The position numbers were made by a program, and so were the translations under genes. From Butyrivibrio sp. (lineage in GTDB: Bacteria > Bacillota_A > Clostridia > Lachnospirales > Lachnospiraceae), in NCBI RefSeq assembly GCF_024699075.1, contig NZ_JAILQF010000258.1:1-11477 (forward strand): 11,477 nt of DNA, written 5' to 3'. The notes beneath the pieces were generated by a model. The model saw nothing but the letters and a program-made list of their open reading frames with translations. It made no database searches and was not told the origin of the DNA. How positions within the stretch are numbered: the stretch's first letter is position 1; each line of letters starts with the position of its first letter. Positions 6,628 through 11,477 of this stretch are shown piece after piece.

Positions 6628-8042
6628 ATGAATATACTTGTTATAAACGGGTCTCCAAAAGGCGAGAACAGTATTACTTATCAGACTATGTTATATGCGG
6701 AGGCGCTTTATAACAAGCACGAGTACAAAGTTATTCATGCAGGCGCTAAGATTAAGCAGCTTGAAAAAGACTTCTCTGAAGCCAAGTTAATGCTTAATGG
6801 TCGGATCTTCTTGTCTTTACTTATCCAGTATACACATTCCTTGCGCCTTCTCAGCTTCACAGATTTATAGAGTTGGTCAAAGAAAATAAGATTGACCTTT
6901 CCGGGAAATTTGCAACGCAAATTTCAACTTCCAAGCATTTCTACGATACAACAGCCCATGAGTATATACGCGAAAACTGCCTCGATTTAGGCCTTTATTA
7001 TATTAGAGGCCTTTCAGCAGACATGGGCGATCTTCTGAACAAAAAGGGACAGCGTGAAGCCAAAGCTTTCTTTAGACATGTCCTTTGGTCGGTTATAAAC
7101 GGGCAAAAGGAAATGGCTGTAAACTTAAAATCCGAAGCTCCTTTACTTAGCGCTTCGCTAAATAATATTCCTGATATAAAACCAAAAGAAAAAATTAAAG
7201 AAATAGATAAAAATAAAGAAAAAGAAATCGATAAAGAAATCGATAAAGAAATCGATAAAGAAAAAGAAATAGCCTTGGTCGCTGATTATGGCCCGGATGA
7301 TCATGTGCTTAAATCCATGATCGACAGATTTGTAAAAGCGATGCCATACAAAATTGAAGTAGTGAACATCAGGGACTTCAATTTCTTCGGAGGCTGTATT
7401 GGATGTTTTAACTGTGCTGCATCCGGTATATGTATCTATAAAGACGGCTTTGACACCCTTCTTAGAGACAGGATCCAAAAAACTGCTGCCACAGTTTATG
7501 CTTTTAAGATCAAGGATCACTCCATGGGATCCCGCTTTAAGATGTATGATGATCGTCAGTTCTGCAATGGCCATCGTACAGTGACAATGGGAAAGCCAGT
7601 TGGATATCTTATTGATGGACATCTTCAGGTAGAAAACAACTTAAAGACTCTCATCGAAGGCCGTTCTCAGGTTGGAGGCAACCCACTTGCAGGCATCGCT
7701 ACAAATGAGTTTGATGTGGACAAACAGATAGATATACTGTGCAAAGAACTGGATTATATCCTTATACATAAATATAAACAGCCCGCTAATTTCTACGGCG
7801 TAGGCGGAATGAAGATATTCAGGGACCTTATCTACAAGATGCAGGGCCTCATGCGTGAAGACCACAGATTCTACAAAGAACATGGCTTCTATGATTTTCC
7901 TCAGAAAGATAAAGGCATGATAGTCGGAATGTATCTTGTCGGCGCCATGATGAAGAGCAGCTTCTTTAAGAAAAAATCAGTCAAGATGACTGAAGGCATG
8001 CTGCTGCCTTATAAGAAGATAATAGAGAAAGCTGGATTATAA
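6628..8042 (+). pseudogene. Tandem flavodoxin-fold iron-sulfur flavoprotein (NAD(P)H-dependent oxidoreductase), frameshifted
   Basis: The N-terminal piece starts at 6628 after GAGGTGAT and opens with MNILVINGSPKGENS, the FMN-phosphate loop of NAD(P)H-dependent FMN reductases. Its frame ends at the TAG of 6868-6870 after junk residues. The proper continuation (DLLVFTYPVYTFLAPSQLHR, then FIELVKENKIDLSGKFATQ) is in the -1 frame from 6804 and runs to 8042. One missing base within about 6796-6804 explains it. Apart from that, both halves look intact. The first flavodoxin-like domain runs to about 7140. A charged EIDK-repeat linker (about 7180-7265) follows. The second flavodoxin-like domain carries GGCIGCFNCAASGIC, a CX2CX2CX5C cluster at 7395-7433 like that binding [4Fe-4S] in Isf-type flavoproteins. 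A TetR gene follows. No slippery heptamer is present, so programmed frameshifting is unlikely; a recent mutation or a sequencing error fits better. If repaired the product would be about 470 residues. Confidence 0.78.
7197..7259 (+). repeat. 12-bp tandem repeat encoding an (E-I-D-K)n linker
   Basis: Three perfect copies of AAAGAAATCGAT occupy 7221-7256, flanked by imperfect copies from 7197. They encode a Lys/Glu/Ile/Asp repeat, predicted to be a charged helix or flexible tether, between the two flavodoxin-like domains. The repeat unit is in frame, so slippage would change linker length without breaking the gene. Confidence 0.85.
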
Positions 8043-8221
8043 GATGAGAAAGTCGATACAAGATATATAGTGTTACATGATATAGATGATGTTACTATGA
8101 ATTGGTAGAACAAGGATGAGCTAATCATTGTCAATTTTAAATTCATAGATGAGTAATTAGGTTAATAATGAAATAAATAGTATATCGAGTATTAAAACCA
8201 GAAAAACTAGACTAATCCTAC
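8043..8221. other. Gene-free spacer between flavoprotein and TetR genes
   Basis: This AT-rich stretch is dense with stops in all forward frames. I found no convincing terminator, promoter pair or recognisable gene remnant in it. Confidence 0.5.
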
Positions 8222-8233
8222 GAGGCGGAGAAA

Positions 8234-8812
8234 GTTACCACGAACGAGACAGATGAAAGATACAGCGTTGCCGAAGAGGCAATTTTCGATGCATTTTTTA
8301 TAATCCTTAAGGAAAAAGAGATAGATAAGATCACTGTTTCAGATGTGATCAAGAAGGCGGGACTTGTAAGAAGTACCTTCTATAATCATTACGAGAATAT
8401 CCCTGCCCTTATAACGGCAGCAGAAGATAAGACTATCGATAATATATTCACTATGATGGAAAGCTTTCATCCCAAGGATGACAGAGCCATGTGCAAGTCA
8501 TTCTTTATATCAATCTGTAACTATACAAAAGATAATCTTTTTCTTTCAACACTTCTGCATAGCCCAAGAGGAAATATCTTTTTTGAAAAAATGATGGGCA
8601 TGTTCAATAAGTATATAAGCACCGTGCCGCTTGATGGATCAAAGCTTCAGACTCCGGAACATGCCAAGTACCTTGTTGCAGGAAGTATCGGTAATACCAT
8701 AGCCGTCCTTCACAAATGGTCATCCTCCGGCTTTGAATTGCCGGAAGATGAAGTGGCAGAGCTGTTAACCAAAGTTTTTGTAACAGGAGTTCTTCCTTAT
8801 TTGAGATCCTAA
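8234..8812 (+). CDS. TetR/AcrR-family transcriptional regulator with no standard start codon
   Basis: The coding frame reads ...TNETDERYSVAEEAIFDAFF, then KEKEIDKITVSDVIKKAGLV and RSTFYNHYENIPALI. This is a typical TetR N-terminal helix-turn-helix (recognition helix STFYNHY), followed by an all-helical ligand/dimer domain ending VLPYLRS. The frame is open from the TAA at 8211-8213, but the first ATG, GTG or TTG in it is the GTG at 8345, which lies inside the helix-turn-helix and would give a non-functional repressor. A good ribosome site, GAGGCGGAG (8222-8230), points to initiation near 8234-8242, where the codons are GTT, ACC, ACG. Either the original start (for example GTG to GTT at 8234) has been lost, or a near-cognate codon such as ACG is used. 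It follows the frameshifted flavoprotein on the same strand by about 190 bp and may have controlled that gene or the convergent ligase. Confidence 0.75.
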   Translation, partial: VTTNETDERYSVAEEAIFDAFFIILKEKEIDKITVSDVIKKAGLVRSTFYNHYENIPALITAAEDKTIDNIFTMMESFHPKDDRAMCKSFFISICNYTKDNLFLSTLLHSPRGNIFFEKMMGMFNKYISTVPLDGSKLQTPEHAKYLVAGSIGNTIAVLHKWSSSGFELPEDEVAELLTKVFVTGVLPYLRS

Positions 8813-8833
8813 GAAAGTTCGTATAAAAGGTCT

Positions 8834-8926
8834 TTATGACTTAAAAGCATAATTGTTACTCTTAGAAAATTGATTTTGATTAGAAATGATAATCAGATCA
8901 TTCTAAAAGTAATCTTATGACTTAAA
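8834..8926. repeat. Direct 12-bp repeat in the convergent TetR/ligase gap
   Basis: TTATGACTTAAA occurs at 8834-8845 and again at 8915-8926 on the plus strand, flanking the hairpin at 8880-8906. Short direct repeats around a palindrome can be chance in AT-rich DNA or the scar of an excised element. Confidence 0.45.
8880..8906. terminator. Possible bidirectional terminator or Fur-box-like palindrome
   Basis: TTAG-A-AATGAT (8880-8890) pairs with ATCATTCTAA (8897-8906) as a ten-pair stem with one bulged A and a 6-nt loop, between two converging genes. There is no clean T-tract on either side, which weakens the terminator reading. The core AATGATAATCA matches eleven consecutive bases of the classical Fur-box consensus, but it is not placed at a promoter. 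Confidence 0.35.
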
Positions 8927-8968
8927 TATTTTATCAAGTAGTTGGAAGTCCTTCGTAACTTCAAAATG

Positions 8969-10687
8969 TTAAGCAGGTTCGTCCAAAAGAGCCTTCTGTC
9001 TTAAAATTTTCCTTGTCGTATTTCGTGCAAATGGATTCTGCCTTACAACAAGGCGGGAGATTTTTCTATAAGTGGGCTGAGATCTGTTAAAGTCGTCAAG
9101 AACCTTTTGAAGTTCTGACCTCACAGTGTCTTCATCCCATTTTTTCTTGTTGACAATATCCTGATTAGGATAGATCCTTGCTGTAAGGATATTGTCTTCA
9201 CCTGTTATTACGACTTCATCGATAAGCTTGTGCAGTGCCAGCTTATTTTCAATCTCTTCAGGAGAAATATTCTCGCCATTTGAAAGGATTATCAGATTCT
9301 TGACCCTTCCGTTGATGTATAAGAATCCGTCTTCATCAAGGTATCCCTTATCACCTGTGTGGAGCCAGCCGTCTTTAAGCGTTTCAGCGGTCTCCTGTGG
9401 CATCTTATAATAGCCCTTCATAACACTTGTAGAGCGGACGAGGACTTCGCCATCTTCAAATGATACCTGTGCGTTCTTAAGGACTTTGCCGACAGAGCCT
9501 GGCTTATGGGTGGTCGGATTATTTGAACTGATTACAGGAGAGCATTCTGACATACCATAGCCTTCATAAAGGTCTATTCCATAAGCGGCAAATTTATCTA
9601 TATAGTATTCATCGAGATGAGCGCCGCCTACAAATATGGTCTTAAGATTACCACCAAAGACCTTCTGAGCCACCATCTTCTTAGGAAGAAGCTTTGATAC
9701 GCTCTCAAGCTTTTTATAGATTGTTTCTACCATCATTGGAACCATAAGCATGACTTCCGGTTTGAATAGAGTCATGTTTTTGGCCATATGAAGGAATGAA
9801 TCATTGATGCAGATGGTAGTTCCAAGGCTAAAGCCCTTAAGATAGTCCATTACAAGGCAGAAGGCATGATGTACAGGAAGTACGCTAAGAAGTGTTTTGC
9901 CAGGCTCGACATCATACTCAACGGACTCTACATTTGAGATAAGAGCTTTTTGAGAGAGCATGACACCCTTACTCTTGCCGGTAGTTCCTGATGTGAAGAT
10001 GATCATGGCTGTATCATCGCCTTCATTTCCTGGGACATCATCAGCGTAATCTGACAATTCTTTTAATGTTTTTATACTGCTGATTCTATGGTGGTGATTT
10101 TCACTGATTTCATTGGATATCCTGGAATCAGTTACCTTACTTGAATCTTCGATATCACAGTTTATACTTGAGTTTGCTAAATGACTGTTTATATCTGAGC
10201 TTGTAGAATGACTGGCTGTGTTCGAAACAGTGGAATAGGCTGAAAATTCATGTTCTGAAATACTATGAAGTTTCGGATCAGAATATGCCTTTTTCTTAGA
10301 ATCAAAATCATTTAATAAATATATCTTATTAACCTTAGGGCACTGTGCCAGAATCTTCTCAGCTAGGATCATATTTGACTCTTCAATAAATACGCCTTTA
10401 GAATCAGATCTTTTTACAAGATCTATAAGATCATCTGATGGAAGTAGCGGATCAAGCGGAATCGCAACATTGTTACCACTTGTGATCGCAAGATAGCTTT
10501 CCATCCAGCTTATAGAAGATGTCCCGATAAGGGCAAGGTGGCTTCCATTAAAGCCGTCAGCACTTAAGCTCTTACGGATCTTGGCTACGTTTTCAAAAAG
10601 ACTTCCATAGGTGACCTGCATTATATTAGGGCCGGCTGTCCATTTGAGGGCAGGTATATCAGTATATTTAATTGCAGAACTGTCCAC
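8969..10687 (-). CDS. AMP-forming long-chain acyl-CoA/acyl-ACP synthetase with atypical insert
   Basis: This is a 572-residue ANL-superfamily adenylating enzyme, which activates a carboxylic (probably fatty) acid as acyl-AMP and then transfers it to CoA or a carrier protein. Core motifs in order are TSGTTGKSKG (A3, 232-241), YEGYGMSECSP (A5, 374-384, Glu381), WLHTGDKG (A7, Asp446), GRVKNLIILSNGENISPEEI (A8, 460-479, Arg461) and NTTRKILRQ with the adenylation lysine Lys560 (A10). All key residues are present. Residues about 136-203 are a Ser/Asn/His-rich stretch (SNTASHSTSSDINSHLANSS, ENHHHR) that related ligases lack. The start is a GTG at 10687; no in-frame ATG lies upstream and its ribosome site is weak. 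It is transcribed alone, converging on the TetR gene. The exact acid cannot be told from sequence. Confidence 0.9.
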   Translation of the reverse strand: MDSSAIKYTDIPALKWTAGPNIMQVTYGSLFENVAKIRKSLSADGFNGSHLALIGTSSISWMESYLAITSGNNVAIPLDPLLPSDDLIDLVKRSDSKGVFIEESNMILAEKILAQCPKVNKIYLLNDFDSKKKAYSDPKLHSISEHEFSAYSTVSNTASHSTSSDINSHLANSSINCDIEDSSKVTDSRISNEISENHHHRISSIKTLKELSDYADDVPGNEGDDTAMIIFTSGTTGKSKGVMLSQKALISNVESVEYDVEPGKTLLSVLPVHHAFCLVMDYLKGFSLGTTICINDSFLHMAKNMTLFKPEVMLMVPMMVETIYKKLESVSKLLPKKMVAQKVFGGNLKTIFVGGAHLDEYYIDKFAAYGIDLYEGYGMSECSPVISSNNPTTHKPGSVGKVLKNAQVSFEDGEVLVRSTSVMKGYYKMPQETAETLKDGWLHTGDKGYLDEDGFLYINGRVKNLIILSNGENISPEEIENKLALHKLIDEVVITGEDNILTARIYPNQDIVNKKKWDEDTVRSELQKVLDDFNRSQPTYRKISRLVVRQNPFARNTTRKILRQKALLDEPA

Positions 10688-10708
10688 TAGCTGTCTGATT
10701 GAAAATTG

Positions 10709-10750
10709 CGGCGGCGCATTCTCGTGACTTTAGTCGTGAGTTAGCCGCCG
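10709..10750. repeat. GC-armed compound hairpin (possible IS200/IS605-type end or MITE-like remnant)
   Basis: CGGCGGC (10709-10715) and GCCGCCG (10744-10750) are perfect 7-bp arms. Inside is a second stem, CTCGTGAC-TTTA-GTCGTGAG (10721-10740), that pairs fully only in plus-strand RNA through two G-U wobbles. The GC-rich block stands out in an AT-rich gap, 22 bp before the start of the minus-strand ligase. The CTTTAG-centred hairpin is reminiscent of IS200/IS605 subterminal hairpins, but no transposase is nearby. It may instead be a structured RNA or leader element. Confidence 0.5.
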
Positions 10751-10805
10751 AACCTTTTATTTAAAATATTAAGGACTTTACTGCCTTGTAACTTTAAAAC
10801 AATAC

Positions 10806-10834
10806 TTGAAAAAACATATGATATGTTGAACAAT
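10806..10834 (+). promoter_or_regulatory. Candidate promoter with overlapping palindromic operator for the NimA-like gene
   Basis: TTGAAA (10806-10811), a 17-bp spacer and AACAAT (10829-10834, four of six) form a possible promoter. The perfect palindrome AACATA-TGA-TATGTT (10813-10827) fills the spacer, the typical position of a repressor operator. The resulting leader would be about 115 nt. The palindrome is clear; its function is inferred. Confidence 0.4.
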
Positions 10835-10878
10835 AGACTAAGGATAAATAATCGCAGGTTAAGTATGAATTTAAGATC

Positions 10879-10922
10879 CTTGTAAGTGTCATGGATGGTT
10901 TTTAAGTTTTGCGGCTTACAAG
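10879..10922 (+). other. Inverted repeat in the leader of the NimA-like gene
   Basis: CTTGTAAG (10879-10886) is perfectly complementary to CTTACAAG (10915-10922) across a 28-nt loop. CTTGT could instead pair with ACAAG at 10924-10928. The stem ends about 20 nt before the GGCGGAGG ribosome site, so it could affect translation. I do not recognise a riboswitch class. Confidence 0.4.
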
Positions 10923-10952
10923 AACAAGTGTCCCAATAAGGCGGAGGTTAAT

Positions 10953-11456
10953 ATGTTTAGAAAAATGAGAAGATTCAGGCAGCAGCTGTCTGATGAAGAG
11001 ACAATAGCGATTCTTGAAAAGGGAAAAACAGGAATTCTTGCAGTTAATGGAGATGATGGATATCCATATGCTGTTCCTCTTAATTATCTTTACAGAGATG
11101 GCAAAATAATAGTTCACGGAGCCAAGGCAGGACATAAGTATGATGCAATGCAAAAGAGCGATAAAGTGTCATTTTGCGTGATCGATAAAGATGAAGTTGT
11201 TCCGGATAAAGTAACTAACTATTTTAGAAGCGTAATAGTTTTTGGCAAAGTAAGGATAATTGAAGATGAAGCTTTGAGAAAAGAAGCTGCGCTTGCAATA
11301 GGCAGAAAGTTCTCACCTGAAGAAGCTGTTCAGGAAGATATGAACAGATCATATGCTAATGTTGTAATGTATGAAATAAGTATAGAGCATATGACAGGTA
11401 AAGAAGCAATTGAGCTTGTAGCTATGAAGGCAGCTCAGGCTAAAGAGAAAGAGTAA
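10953..11456 (+). CDS. NimA-like pyridoxamine 5'-phosphate oxidase-family flavin-binding protein
   Basis: This 167-residue split-barrel protein is of the kind annotated as 5-nitroimidazole-resistance (Nim) or flavin-nucleotide-binding protein. Visible hallmarks are the N-terminal MRRFRQQLSDEE, the strand pair GILAVNGDDGYPYAVPLNYL (28-47), IIVHGAKAGHKYDAM (52-66, with the His and Lys that contact flavin phosphate in this family), KVSFCVID and SVIVFGKVRII. Length and motif order are normal for the family. Some Nim proteins reduce nitroimidazole drugs to amines, but most clostridial relatives are uncharacterised, so resistance should not be assumed. The start follows GGCGGAGG at a good distance. 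The leader of about 200 bp contains a palindrome and an inverted repeat. A further gene seems to begin 16 bp after the stop, suggesting an operon. Confidence 0.9.
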   Translation: MFRKMRRFRQQLSDEETIAILEKGKTGILAVNGDDGYPYAVPLNYLYRDGKIIVHGAKAGHKYDAMQKSDKVSFCVIDKDEVVPDKVTNYFRSVIVFGKVRIIEDEALRKEAALAIGRKFSPEEAVQEDMNRSYANVVMYEISIEHMTGKEAIELVAMKAAQAKEKE

Positions 11457-11472
11457 AGGCGGTAAATTTATA

Positions 11473-11477
11473 ATGGC
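11473..11477 (+). CDS. Probable start of a downstream gene, cut by the window edge
   Basis: AAAGGCGG (11455-11462) overlaps the preceding stop codon region and lies 10 nt before an ATG at 11473, with only one further partial codon visible. Spacing and context suggest translational coupling or co-transcription with the NimA-like gene. The product cannot be judged. Confidence 0.4.

Noticed and set aside
6873..6875. TTG at 6873 as the true start of a separate 389-residue gene
   Set aside because: Conserved flavodoxin sequence continues upstream in the same frame to 6804, and there is no ribosome site, so this is the downstream half of a frameshifted gene.
7197..7259. CRISPR-like repeats
   Set aside because: The units are 12 bp, contiguous, without spacers and in coding frame.
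7158..7622. Minus-strand 154-residue open frame rich in Phe and Ile
   Set aside because: It is the reverse complement of the EIDK linker and the cysteine-rich domain; the Phe/Ile runs are an artefact of AAAGAA repeats.
10953..11456. Calling this a nitroimidazole-resistance determinant
   Set aside because: The fold and motifs are Nim-like, but most relatives have no proven resistance role.

Overview
The window looks like chromosomal DNA of a low-GC, anaerobic Clostridia-type Firmicute, most likely a Lachnospiraceae member of the Butyrivibrio/Pseudobutyrivibrio kind. This is judged from AT-rich codon use, purine-rich Shine-Dalgarno sites, small rho-independent terminators and the protein types. 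That is a compositional and family-level inference; no rRNA or other phylogenetic marker is present.

Layout, left to right. (1) Positions 2-442 hold the end of a gene cut by the window edge. It joins the tail of a YjbR/MmcQ DNA-binding domain to an MGMT/ATL-type DNA-repair domain with a PCYR active-site motif. (2) 536-2790 carry an MFS permease and a YghZ-type aldo/keto reductase, closed by a terminator. (3) 2966-3517 encode a six-helix Pr6Pr-like membrane protein, followed by a 37-codon remnant of a VOC/glyoxalase gene and a strong terminator. (4) 3861-6537 is a conspicuously AT-rich stretch with its own good promoter. It holds a membrane-anchored WG-repeat protein with near-duplicate internal repeats and an unrecognised six-helix membrane protein. 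(5) 6628-8042 is a tandem flavodoxin-fold iron-sulfur flavoprotein broken by a -1 frameshift near position 6800. (6) About 8234-8812 is a TetR-type regulator whose reading frame has no ordinary start codon ahead of its helix-turn-helix. (7) 8969-10687, on the minus strand, is an AMP-forming acyl-CoA/acyl-ACP ligase with an unusual Ser/Asn/His-rich insert. (8) 10690-10952 holds a GC-armed hairpin and a leader with a palindromic operator candidate. (9) 10953-11456 encodes a NimA-like flavin-binding (pyridoxamine 5'-phosphate oxidase family) protein. A ribosome site and ATG for a further gene lie at the right edge.

The genes do not form one obvious pathway. Redox and detoxification is the recurring theme: aldo/keto reductase, iron-sulfur flavoprotein, NimA-like protein, alkyl-DNA repair and a glyoxalase relic. 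Single transcription units are interspersed with decaying genes (VOC remnant, frameshifted flavoprotein, start-less TetR). I see no CRISPR array, tRNA, rRNA, intact mobile element or recognisable defence island. The least explained part is the WG-repeat/membrane-protein pair at 3.86-6.54 kb.
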